From an uncultured bacterium (GTDB lineage Bacteria > Cyanobacteriota > Vampirovibrionia > Gastranaerophilales > Gastranaerophilaceae): a stretch of 20,161 bases of DNA. Where the stretch lies: positions 1-20,161 of the forward strand of contig OMVC01000159.1 in assembly GCA_900314375.1 (NCBI GenBank). The letters run 5' to 3'. Both the position numbers and the translations under genes were made by a program. Positions 8,601 through 15,752 of this stretch are shown piece by piece; position 1 is the stretch's first letter, and each line of letters begins with the position of its first letter. Below the pieces are notes generated by a model that was not told where the DNA came from, searched no databases, and saw nothing but the letters and a program-made list of their open reading frames with translations.

Positions 8601-11600
8601 TAATTATTCAATAATAACAGCCGCACAAGTAAATGATGGAATTTTGAATAATAGCAACGGTGCTTCTGTTGGAAATTTATCCTTGAACGACGGTAAAGTC
8701 TTTAATTCAGGTGATGTTACGACTTTAGGTGTCAATGGAGGTGAATTTACAAACAATACAGATGGAGAAGTTATTACTTTAAATCAATCAGCAGGAACTG
8801 CTGTGAATAAAGGTAAGATTACAGCTGTAACCCAAACTGGCGGTACATTTACAAACGAAGAATCAAACGGTGATGTTTCTACTCTAACTCAAAGTGGTGG
8901 TACATCAAGTAATAATGGATTAATAGCTACGCTTACGCTTAATGGCGGTACCGCATCAAATTCGGGAACAATAACAAACGCAGCAGTTAATCAAAGTACT
9001 CTTACAAATAATTCTGATGGAGAAATTGTCAATTTGACAAATGCCGCAACTGTTGCAAATGCAGGTAAGATTACAGGAACACTTAATAATACAGGTACTA
9101 TTTCGGATGGTGGTACAATTACTACTGCGAATGGGATAAATTCAGGTACTATTACTCAAAATTCTTTAACAAGTACCGGCATATTTACTAATACGGGTAT
9201 GATTTCTGTTGATACTTTAAATAATTCAGGGACATTTACAAATAATGACGGCGGTAAAATTACCGCAGCCGGCTCGGCTGTCAATACAGGTTCTTTAACC
9301 ACTAATGCAAGTGATTTTAAAGCGACAACAGGTTTGACCAATACAGGAGAATTGTACTTAACAGGTGGTGAAACTCAAAATACTATATCTGGAGTTGGCG
9401 GCACTACACATGTAAAAGGTAATGTAATAATTTCAAAAACTATTTCGGATAATGTAATCAGTTTAGATACAGTTTCAGATAATGTAAACGGTGTTGCGAG
9501 ATTAGGTGTAAATGATATTTCTTCAGCCGAAAAGCTTTTAGCAAATGGCGGCGATTTGAGTCTTCAATATCAGACAGGAACAGAGGAGTATAAGTTAGGT
9601 AACGTAGATATGCAAAGCGCAATGGGGCTTGCTATTGATGTCAATTTAACCGGTTCAAGTGCAGTAAAACAGGCTGATAACATCAAAGCTGATGCGGTTC
9701 AGGAAGATGCAAAAATATTAATAAATAATCTGAAAATAACAGCACCTCAATCGGGCGATGCTTCACCGGAATATGCAAAAGTTTCAGATAATAATCTTAA
9801 AAATAATATAGAACTTGGGGATAATACAAAGACAAAGGTTGACAGTATTACTGAAAAAGGTTTTATGATTACTTATGCAAAAGATTTAGAAGGCGAAAAT
9901 ACCGGCGGATATCTTAAATTGCAATATACTGATTTAGTCAGTGCATCAAGAGATTTATCATCATCAAAGGTTTATGTAATGGGCGGAGATGAAAATATCG
10001 CTTCTCAACTTGATGGCGACCCTGTTGGTACGGGTCTGGGCGGAAGCGGTATAAATGATGCTTCGCATCCGTTAGGCGGACAGGCTTTAACCGTAAACGG
10101 TAATGGTACTCAGTCTATAATAGGCGGAACTTTAGCAAGCGGAGATAAGGCAGGAGGCTTTGTCGTCGGAGAAGACCAAACATTGAGTATAAATGACGTA
10201 AAAGATATTAAAGATTTTACAACAGGTATTGATAATAACGGTACTGTTAATCTTGAAAATGTTTCAATGTCAAATAATGAAGTTGATATAAATAATGACG
10301 GAACTTTGAATTTAAGAGGTGAAGACAATCTTGATACTGTTACTGGTGATGGTGATACGGTCATATCTACTTATACAGATGCAGATGGGAATAAGGTTAA
10401 AGGTGATGTAACGATAAACGATTCGTTAGAACAAGGTTCGTTAACATTAAGTACAGAAGACGATAAATTAACAAATAACGGTATAGTTTCTGTCGGCAGT
10501 TTAACAAACGCCGGAACGGTAGATAACAAGGGTACATTGACAGTAAAAGGCGGAGAAAATAACGGTACAATATCAGGAGATGATGGCGAAACAACAATTG
10601 ACGGGAAATTCACAAACAATTCAGCGATTACTCAAAAAGATATAACGGTAACTGATAGCGCAACAGAGGATAAACCATTTAATAATAATGGTTCTATAGT
10701 CTCTGATACCTTCACAAATAACGGTTATACGAATAATGGTACAAATGGGACAATAAGTGCCGATACAATTACTAACGAAGGGACCTTGATTACGGATGCA
10801 AGTAATTTAACTTCAACAAACGGTAAACCTGTAACAAATAACGGCGAATTAGAGTTCACATCAGGCACAAATAATAATGATATTGAAGGAGATGGTGAAA
10901 CTGTTGTATCAGGAGATGTTGAAAACGTCGCTAATATAAATAATGATGTTACGGTAAATTCAGATGGCACATTAAATAATAACGGCGGAAGCTTGGGCGG
11001 AGCAGGTAAAACCGTAACAAATGACGGAACAATCACAAATGACGGCAATATTACGGGAACAGCCGTTAATAACGGTGCATTGACAAATGACGGTAATGTT
11101 GAAGGTGAAGTTGTTAATAATAATACAATCAATAATAATTTAAGTATTGACGGCGATGTAACAAATAACGGGAACGGTAAAATAGCGAATTCTGTAGGGG
11201 CTTCAATAACAGGCGGAATGGATAATAAAGGTGTTGTGGATAATGACGGCAATATAATTTCGACAAATGGCAAATCAATAGAAAACAGCGGAACAATCAA
11301 TAATACCGGTGATTTGAACGGCAAAATCAATAACGCATCAGACGGTATAATTAACACGACAATAAGCGGAATGAACGGCGATATTACAAACCGTGGTAAT
11401 ATTCACTATACAACCGGCGGTTCAACGATAACCGATATTGCAGGTGATGGTACGGTTCATTTGGACAGCCCTGATACATTAGTATTGAATAATGATTTGG
11501 ACGGAAATACTTTATCCTTGAATAACGGAACATTGGTATTCGGTTCAAATAAAAATATTTCAAAAGGCGGATTTATCGGTAACGGTGGCGCTATCGGAAA

Positions 11601-13227
11601 TGTTTTGGATGGAAAAACATTGACTTATAAATTAGGCAATGCAAATTTAGTAAAAGATACGAAGGTTGACGGTATCGACTTTGATTTGAGCAATTTAACA
11701 AGTGATAAGTTTATAGCAAACTTTACAGGTAACGGCAAATTAAATATTGACAAAGTTCAGGTAAAAGGAAATACTTTAAAAGACAGTATCAGAGTTTATT
11801 TAGGTGATACGACAAAAGTAGATAAGAACCATTTGAACGTAAAGAATCAAAAATTACCAACGATAATGACTCCGATCAGACGATTGGCAGGTCGTGTTGA
11901 AGATAATTATTTGACTTATGCAGGAACCGGTAACAGTGCAAATGATTTCAACCCTGCGATATTAGCAAGTCCTGTTGCGACATTGATAGGCGGTCAGATT
12001 ACTCAATCACAAACATTGCAAGACAGTTTCTTCCATATGAACAGATATATGAAATACAGTTCAAATGCAAGAATAGCATCAGAGGACAGAAACAAATATG
12101 CATCATCTGATCTTCATCCTTATCCGACTTATGTAAGAAGTTCATTGCCTGAAACTTCGCAAGCAATGTGGGTAAAACCTTATACAACATTTGAAAAGGT
12201 TAATTTAAAAGGCGGAGTTGGAGTATCAAATACCGCTTATGGAACATTATACGGCGGCGATACAGATCTTGTCAATTTAGGTCACGGATATAAAGGAGTA
12301 ATTTCCGCATTTGTAGGTTATAACGGTTCGCACCAATCATATAACGGAATAAGCATGAACCAGCAGGGCGGAACGTTAGGTGTAACGGGGACTTTGTATC
12401 ACGGCAATTTCTTTACCGGTTTGACATTATCGGCAGGAGCAAGTGCGGGTGAAGCTCATACACCGTTCGGTACGGATCATTTTACAATGCTGACAGCAGG
12501 TATTGCTAATAAAACGGGTTATAATATAGAACTTGCAGACGGCAAATTTATAATTCAGCCATCATTGTATTTGGGTTATACGTTTGTAAACAATTTTGAT
12601 TACAAGAATTCTGCAGGGGTAAATATAGATTCGGATCCGTTAAGTACGATACAAATAGCTCCGGGGATAAAATTCATCGGAAATTTGAAGAACGGCTGGC
12701 AGCCTTATGCGGGAGTCGATATGATGTGGAATATAATGGGCAGAACGAAATTCAAGGCAGCAGATTCAAGATTGCCTGAATTGAGTGTAAAACCTTATGT
12801 TCAATACGGTGTTGGTTTGCAGAAATCTTGGAGTGACAGGTTTACTGCTTTCTTCCAAACAATGTTAAGAAACGGCGGCAGAACGGGTATAGTATTGGAA
12901 GGCGGTTTCAGATGGACATTTGGCGGCAGCAAAAAACCGCAAACAAAAGCCCAAGAAAAGAATAATAATACAGGTAATATAAAAGTCATAAAGCATTATA
13001 CTTCTACTCCTGTTGAAGCAAAGGTAAAAGGAAATACCATGACTATCATAAAACCGCCATCTCCGACTTTAGCTCCGATTAAAACTAAAGTAAATAATTT
13101 CACATCAAGAATGGACGGTAGTAATGATGTTGTCAAATATCAGAATGGTAATAAAAAAGTCCTAAAGCGGTATTACGATATCTCAAAAGATAAGAGAGTA
13201 AGAATAGTTGTAACAACAGATATTTAA
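5629..13227 (+). CDS. Autotransporter fragment 3: main passenger, beta-barrel and C-terminal tail
   Basis: This 2,532-residue frame is the bulk of the autotransporter. It is really open from 5395, and the GTG at 5629 is an internal codon, not a convincing start. Domains in order: more FxxN/GGAI helix turns (to about residue 570); long Asn/Gly/Thr-rich stretches of NNGT-type repeats (about 950-1,260 and 1,540-1,960); and four copies of a conserved module starting at [YFN]-x-LG[NY] near residues 82, 653, 1321 and 2000. A helical linker (DSFFHMNRYMKYSSN) precedes a beta-barrel of about 250 residues beginning MWVKPYTTFEKV (2180) and ending with the aromatic strand GGFRWTF (2425-2431). The barrel fits the Autotransporter family (PF03797 type). 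A further 101 residues follow it, with a Pro-rich patch and Lys-rich end. A hairpin terminator follows directly. Confidence 0.85.
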   Translation: MSNGPAFDINADNDDNIKGGTYNFNNTVEAANMTIHNGADIKLGSYKQADNSTTYGKITASNFSNDGNGGILDSKNSAVQELNLGNVTLNSDLSWIMDAQLKGGAVTVSDNLKANSFSGTGNIIINGINILEDSDIPVMKSLVADNVLKDHIQLSTTAEITKETPVSYNYAITYDDGYLNFSKAYNLVTATRDTAAQRVYNMSSDEDIALDIADIGDSSTSIGVMGGDGSTFTINGGGNSVNGAGNSGISILDDQTLNINNVGMDANGSVKGNGFYGFNGNDENNVLNNQGTLNIVNSVFKNNDHQDTNSNYPYGTVIYNSESGRLSVKNSLFEANNNYNQGKGTLTNDGYAVISNSEFKDNYTRIYGGSINNRAKMIIGNGEENAVTKFIDNTRASLYGIGGIENRGGKLLVNEKTEFINNKGAISVDKLEYSGTTYNSTVLFDAESLFKDNSNIALNTQAGSTYVTFAKKAVFDGNSGSDAGAAKIQTSSKVLFFDSVFKNNSSTGSGGAISNGGDLYLIANNANVEFTGNKANDVSRAVYNNGIMYLNAAGGKSIIFNDDISGANNNDIRINSSGLEYRTLDSGLNDITKSITQKGGNYVFNANVENANMKLYNDATVTVGSSGGLNLAQLTSQNQGGTLDVLNNSIQTFTLGYVDIRNKDVNLKIDVNGNELAADKFVITNTDNNARVNFLISDIKFADGISDFGLEKKIRVLENPTERVGIKLSDALSDQYNVDNYQDIVEGNKKIEAVTSGGVTTASVNYNEHYGEFSRTDTVHKQLQVTKFDDNSKVDDALWWKEVSRTEGVATYDKDTLALINQSITDSDEVVKERSFNFTGTPTSEYKAISDAGVTAIGEFTINGVNNNNSIINFDGYKGFEVTDTAEKTTVNVNNVTIKGASLVANIAQGNELNLTNSIIDTGNTGGISNAGTLNVISSTINKDISGEGTTNFSGTSLNTATVTQSAASNIGTLTNRGTISTIANNAGTIDNYSIITAAQVNDGILNNSNGASVGNLSLNDGKVFNSGDVTTLGVNGGEFTNNTDGEVITLNQSAGTAVNKGKITAVTQTGGTFTNEESNGDVSTLTQSGGTSSNNGLIATLTLNGGTASNSGTITNAAVNQSTLTNNSDGEIVNLTNAATVANAGKITGTLNNTGTISDGGTITTANGINSGTITQNSLTSTGIFTNTGMISVDTLNNSGTFTNNDGGKITAAGSAVNTGSLTTNASDFKATTGLTNTGELYLTGGETQNTISGVGGTTHVKGNVIISKTISDNVISLDTVSDNVNGVARLGVNDISSAEKLLANGGDLSLQYQTGTEEYKLGNVDMQSAMGLAIDVNLTGSSAVKQADNIKADAVQEDAKILINNLKITAPQSGDASPEYAKVSDNNLKNNIELGDNTKTKVDSITEKGFMITYAKDLEGENTGGYLKLQYTDLVSASRDLSSSKVYVMGGDENIASQLDGDPVGTGLGGSGINDASHPLGGQALTVNGNGTQSIIGGTLASGDKAGGFVVGEDQTLSINDVKDIKDFTTGIDNNGTVNLENVSMSNNEVDINNDGTLNLRGEDNLDTVTGDGDTVISTYTDADGNKVKGDVTINDSLEQGSLTLSTEDDKLTNNGIVSVGSLTNAGTVDNKGTLTVKGGENNGTISGDDGETTIDGKFTNNSAITQKDITVTDSATEDKPFNNNGSIVSDTFTNNGYTNNGTNGTISADTITNEGTLITDASNLTSTNGKPVTNNGELEFTSGTNNNDIEGDGETVVSGDVENVANINNDVTVNSDGTLNNNGGSLGGAGKTVTNDGTITNDGNITGTAVNNGALTNDGNVEGEVVNNNTINNNLSIDGDVTNNGNGKIANSVGASITGGMDNKGVVDNDGNIISTNGKSIENSGTINNTGDLNGKINNASDGIINTTISGMNGDITNRGNIHYTTGGSTITDIAGDGTVHLDSPDTLVLNNDLDGNTLSLNNGTLVFGSNKNISKGGFIGNGGAIGNVLDGKTLTYKLGNANLVKDTKVDGIDFDLSNLTSDKFIANFTGNGKLNIDKVQVKGNTLKDSIRVYLGDTTKVDKNHLNVKNQKLPTIMTPIRRLAGRVEDNYLTYAGTGNSANDFNPAILASPVATLIGGQITQSQTLQDSFFHMNRYMKYSSNARIASEDRNKYASSDLHPYPTYVRSSLPETSQAMWVKPYTTFEKVNLKGGVGVSNTAYGTLYGGDTDLVNLGHGYKGVISAFVGYNGSHQSYNGISMNQQGGTLGVTGTLYHGNFFTGLTLSAGASAGEAHTPFGTDHFTMLTAGIANKTGYNIELADGKFIIQPSLYLGYTFVNNFDYKNSAGVNIDSDPLSTIQIAPGIKFIGNLKNGWQPYAGVDMMWNIMGRTKFKAADSRLPELSVKPYVQYGVGLQKSWSDRFTAFFQTMLRNGGRTGIVLEGGFRWTFGGSKKPQTKAQEKNNNTGNIKVIKHYTSTPVEAKVKGNTMTIIKPPSPTLAPIKTKVNNFTSRMDGSNDVVKYQNGNKKVLKRYYDISKDKRVRIVVTTDI
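5872..11925 (+). repeat. Four dispersed copies of a ~100-140-residue passenger module
   Basis: Copies lie at about 5872-6255, 7585-8028, 9589-10002 and 11626-11925. Each opens with a Leu-Gly-Asn/Tyr-Val/Ala step (NLGNV, TLGYV, KLGNV, KLGNA). A run of Asp-rich strand residues follows, then a short I.I..I strand. Three of the four (1, 3 and 4) next have an LKD/LKN-type helix-like step, and these end in a Tyr-Leu strand (DGYLNF, GGYLKL, DNYLTY). Copies 1 and 3 also share the downstream LV[TS]A[TS]RD and DE[DN]IA motifs. The modules separate the beta-helix blocks, so they may cap or brace successive helices. That role is inference; I do not recognise the module as a named domain. Confidence 0.7.
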
Positions 13228-13230
13228 AAT

Positions 13231-13260
13231 AAAAGACGGGATTTTAAATCCCGTCTTTTT
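13231..13260 (+). terminator. Rho-independent terminator of the autotransporter gene
   Basis: The inverted repeat AAAAGACGGGATTT (13231-13244) / AAATCCCGTCTTTT (13246-13259), GC-rich in the middle, runs into six T (13256-13261). It begins three bases after the autotransporter stop codon. Its A/T arms make it usable in both directions, but the next gene also reads rightward. Confidence 0.9.
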
Positions 13261-13271
13261 TGTATTATAAT
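13243..13271 (+). promoter_or_regulatory. Possible argS promoter overlapping the upstream terminator
   Basis: A perfect TATAAT (13266-13271) lies 34 bases before the argS ATG. Seventeen bases upstream is TTTAAA (13243-13248), a 4/6 match to a -35 that sits in the centre of the terminator hairpin. The -10 is convincing; the -35 is weak. If real, the terminator and promoter share DNA, which fits the very tight spacing between the two genes. Confidence 0.45.
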
Positions 13272-13304
13272 AATATGCATAATGAAAAATTTATGAGGAA
13301 GATT

Positions 13305-15035
13305 ATGTTAAGAGATTATTTTTTAAATAAAGTTGAAAAAGCACTATTTAAAGCAATTGAAGCAAATAAATTAGGTCAAATGAGCGAATATAAAAAAGGT
13401 TCATTAATTGTTGAAAAACCTAAAAATCCTGAATTTGGTGATTTTGCGATAAATGTGTCCTCGCTTGCTCGTAGTGCAAAAATAGCTCCGCCTATGATTG
13501 CAAATGCTATTTTAGAATTTATAGATAAGGAAGATAATGAATACACTGTTGTTGCCGGGTTTATAAATTTCAAGGCCGGTGAAACTCTATTAATAAATTT
13601 AATCAAAGAAATTATTGATAAAAAATCAAATTTTGGTCGCCCTGAAAATGTTGAAACCGAAAAAATAATATTGGAATATATTTCTGCAAATCCTACAGGA
13701 CCGTTCCATATAGGACATGGCAGATGGGCTGCAATGGGCAGTGCTTTGGCTAATTTGTTAAAATTCTACGGTCATGATGTTTATCAGGAATTTTACATAA
13801 ATGATGCAGGTTCACAAATTCAAAAACTAGGGCGCTCATTAATAATAAGAGTGAAACAAGAATTGGGTGATGATATTGATTTCCCGACAAACGAAGAAGA
13901 AAGAAAAAATTACTATCCGGGAGATTATTTAATTCCTGTCGCACAAGCATTTTTACAAAAATACCCTGATACGACTCTTGAAAACATAGATAAAATTGAG
14001 CTTTCTACTTTTTGTGATTTTGCAAAAGAGTACGAAGAAAGAGTACAACGTGATTTATTAGATAAACTTCACGTTGAGTTTGACAATTTTTATTCCGAAT
14101 TAACATTACACAATTCAGGTAAAGTAAAATATTATGTCGATAAATTAACTCAATCGGGTAAAATTTATGAAAAAGACGGAGCTACTTGGTTTAGGTCTTC
14201 CGATTATGGGGATGATCAAGATAGAGTTATTAAAAAAGTCGATGGTTCTAATACATATTTAACTGCGGATATTGCATATCACGCAGATAAATTGGAACGT
14301 GGTTTTGACCGAATGATTGATATTTGGGGTGCAGATCACCATGGGTACATTCCGAGAGTTAAAGCTTCATTAGAGGCTTTAGGATATGACCCTAATAAAC
14401 TTGAAGTTTTGTTAGGTCAGCTTGTTAATCTTGTAATAGACGGTAACGAAGTTCGTATGGGAAAACGTAAGAACATGGTTACATTAGAGGATTTAGTTGA
14501 TGAAGTCGGGGTTGATGCAACAAGATTTTGGATGTCTATGAGAAATATTGATACTACATTGGATTTTGATATTGAATTAGCTAAAAAATCTTCTGATGAA
14601 AATCCCGTATTTTATGTACAATATGCTCACGCAAGAGCGTGTTCAATTATTAGAAATGCTATAAACGATAGAATTGATACCCAAAGTGGTGTAACAATAA
14701 AAGCTGTCATGTCTGAAAGCGATTTTAATTCATTATTAAATAATTTCAATCAAGATATTGTTAAATTAACGCTAAAAGAAGCGCGAAAAATAATATTAAA
14801 GCTTGAAGAATTTAAACATTTAATCGTCACTTCGGCTCGTGACAGACAGGTATATACAATTTGTCGTTATGTACAGGATTTGGCTGCTGAATTTCATTCA
14901 TTCTATAATTCAACAAGGGTTATAACTGATGATAAGTCTTTAACATCTGCAAGGTTAGCAATTGTTTATGCTTTTAAAACTGTATTGGCAAATGCTTTAA
15001 GAATACTCGCTGTAAGTGCTCCTGAAAGAATGTAA
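13305..15035 (+). CDS. argS: Arginine--tRNA ligase
   Basis: A class I aminoacyl-tRNA synthetase that charges tRNA-Arg with arginine in the cytoplasm. From the ATG at 13305 it is 576 residues, the usual ArgRS size. The N-terminal additional domain (PEFGDFAINVSSLAR) recognises the tRNA. The signature ANPTGPFHIGHGR carries the HIGH box at residues 135-138, followed by the ArgRS-specific EFYINDAGSQI. WGADHHGYIPRVKASL and MGKRKNMVTLEDLV (about 385-398, the degenerate KMSKS loop) complete the active site. The C-terminal DALR-type anticodon-binding helices end at ILAVSAPERM. I prefer ATG 13305 over an upstream in-frame TTG at 13260 because AGGA (13296-13299) is correctly spaced and the TTG lies in the terminator T-run. 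It is monocistronic as far as can be seen. Confidence 0.96.
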   Translation: MLRDYFLNKVEKALFKAIEANKLGQMSEYKKGSLIVEKPKNPEFGDFAINVSSLARSAKIAPPMIANAILEFIDKEDNEYTVVAGFINFKAGETLLINLIKEIIDKKSNFGRPENVETEKIILEYISANPTGPFHIGHGRWAAMGSALANLLKFYGHDVYQEFYINDAGSQIQKLGRSLIIRVKQELGDDIDFPTNEEERKNYYPGDYLIPVAQAFLQKYPDTTLENIDKIELSTFCDFAKEYEERVQRDLLDKLHVEFDNFYSELTLHNSGKVKYYVDKLTQSGKIYEKDGATWFRSSDYGDDQDRVIKKVDGSNTYLTADIAYHADKLERGFDRMIDIWGADHHGYIPRVKASLEALGYDPNKLEVLLGQLVNLVIDGNEVRMGKRKNMVTLEDLVDEVGVDATRFWMSMRNIDTTLDFDIELAKKSSDENPVFYVQYAHARACSIIRNAINDRIDTQSGVTIKAVMSESDFNSLLNNFNQDIVKLTLKEARKIILKLEEFKHLIVTSARDRQVYTICRYVQDLAAEFHSFYNSTRVITDDKSLTSARLAIVYAFKTVLANALRILAVSAPERM

Positions 15036-15043
15036 TAAAAAAA

Positions 15044-15069
15044 AGCTATGCACTTTTTGGTGTATAGCT
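15044..15069 (+). other. Hairpin 3' of argS without a downstream T-run
   Basis: AGCTATGCAC (15044-15053) pairs with GTGTATAGCT (15060-15069) across a six-base loop, with one G-U pair in the plus-strand RNA. Eight A precede it but no T-run follows, so as a plus-strand terminator it is atypical. Read on the minus strand the T-run would follow, but the stem then has a C-A mismatch. A second small stem, CTTAG-TCT-CTAAG, lies at 15091-15103. The rest of the 197-base gap holds only the next promoter. Confidence 0.5.
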
Positions 15070-15182
15070 GTTGATTAGGGATATGTGTATCTTAGTCTCT
15101 AAGGAGTATATTGTTATAATAGCACTTTTTATAATTTTTAAATCCTACAAAAACATGAGATTTTAACAAAAAGTTTAAATTT

Positions 15183-15211
15183 TTGCCATTATACAAATTT
15201 ATAAGTATAAT
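15183..15211 (+). promoter_or_regulatory. Strong sigma-70-type promoter of the secreted four-cysteine protein
   Basis: TTGCCA (15183-15188) and a perfect TATAAT (15206-15211) are spaced by exactly 17 bases. Transcription would begin near 15218, leaving a leader of about 15 bases that contains the GGAGGTGA ribosome site (15221-15228). This is the best promoter in the window and suggests high, constitutive expression. Confidence 0.8.
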
Positions 15212-15232
15212 ATATATAGTGGAGGTGAAAGT

Positions 15233-15715
15233 ATGAGAAAGTTAGTAACTACTTCAATTGTGTTTTTAGTTGCGGCATTATTTACGACTGCGATAGCTTC
15301 TGAATATTCGAAATTTTCAAGGAAATTTATAAAGAATATGCGTGATTGTGATGCTTATGAAGAAACTGTGACTTCAAATTATGATGATGAAACTTTTACA
15401 ACTAAAAGAAGGATTATCGGTTGGCGAAATGGCTTTTGTCAGTATCAGGAAGTAATATCTTCAAAAGATGGGAAATACCAATTAGATTGTTCATTCTCTG
15501 ATGCTCAAGTTGATGATTTATATACAGCAATGAAAAGCCGTTCAAGGACGCCTGAAAAGTATAATCTTCAACTGTTTGAAGCTAAAACAAATCCTAAAAC
15601 AGGAGAGGTTACTTATGTACGCGGGGGAACAACAATTATAAAGGGTAATAAAGCCTACATACAATGGGCAAAATTGCAAAATAATCCATATTTTTGTAAA
15701 CCTACAAGATTATAA
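15233..15715 (+). CDS. Small secreted protein of unknown family with four cysteines
   Basis: A 160-residue exported protein that I do not recognise. It has a clear Sec signal peptide: MRK, then hydrophobic LVTTSIVFLVAALFTTA, with cleavage expected after Ala-Ile-Ala at residue 22. The mature part is about 138 residues with cysteines at 39, 69, 86 and 155, an even number that could form two disulfides in the periplasm. Notable blocks are MRDCDAYEE, IIGWRNGFCQYQE and the C-terminal QNNPYFCKPTRL. No lipobox or extra membrane segment is present. A near-consensus promoter and GGAGG ribosome site lie directly upstream, so it is probably abundant. It is a single-gene unit ending in a terminator shared with the convergent GH57 operon. 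Function is unknown. Confidence 0.85.
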   Translation: MRKLVTTSIVFLVAALFTTAIASEYSKFSRKFIKNMRDCDAYEETVTSNYDDETFTTKRRIIGWRNGFCQYQEVISSKDGKYQLDCSFSDAQVDDLYTAMKSRSRTPEKYNLQLFEAKTNPKTGEVTYVRGGTTIIKGNKAYIQWAKLQNNPYFCKPTRL

Positions 15716-15752
15716 AAAAAAATAACGGTTTATTAAACCGTTATTTTTTTTT
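15714..15752. terminator. Bidirectional terminator between convergent genes
   Basis: A long, nearly perfect palindrome: a run of A, then TAACGGTTTA / TAAACCGTTA, then a run of ten T (15743-15752 region, one A included). The A-run and T-run make it a symmetric rho-independent terminator for the secreted protein on the plus strand and the GH57 gene on the minus strand; the latter's stop codon lies at its edge. Confidence 0.9.

Larger units (their letters stand above)
4422..13227 (+). pseudogene. Giant autotransporter adhesin gene, interrupted by two frameshifts
   Basis: Read as one gene this locus encodes a type V secretion protein: signal peptide, a very long beta-helical passenger, then a C-terminal outer-membrane barrel. 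Three reading frames must be joined. Frame A (4422-4541) holds the signal peptide. Frame B (from about 4517 to 5389-5395) holds Pmp-like repeats. Frame C (from 5395 to 13227) holds the rest. Both junctions need one extra base, and with both restored the length is exactly divisible by three, giving about 2,935 residues. Homology-like continuity across each junction is clear: frame B runs in as GAIRDYVLNATEQ, and frame C resumes the GGAIY repeat motif. As sequenced, translation from the start makes only 39 residues. It could be a true pseudogene, a phase-OFF state or a sequence error. The surface-adhesin role is inference from architecture. Confidence 0.8.

Noticed and set aside
10725..11357. 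Long minus-strand frame inside the autotransporter passenger
   Set aside because: Antisense shadow of low-complexity Asn/Gly/Thr codons, with Ser/Pro/Leu/Val-rich sequence, no ribosome site and no recognisable domain.
13260..13304. TTG at 13260 as the start of argS
   Set aside because: It lies in the T-run of the upstream terminator; the ATG at 13305 has a spaced AGGA and gives the normal ArgRS N-terminus.
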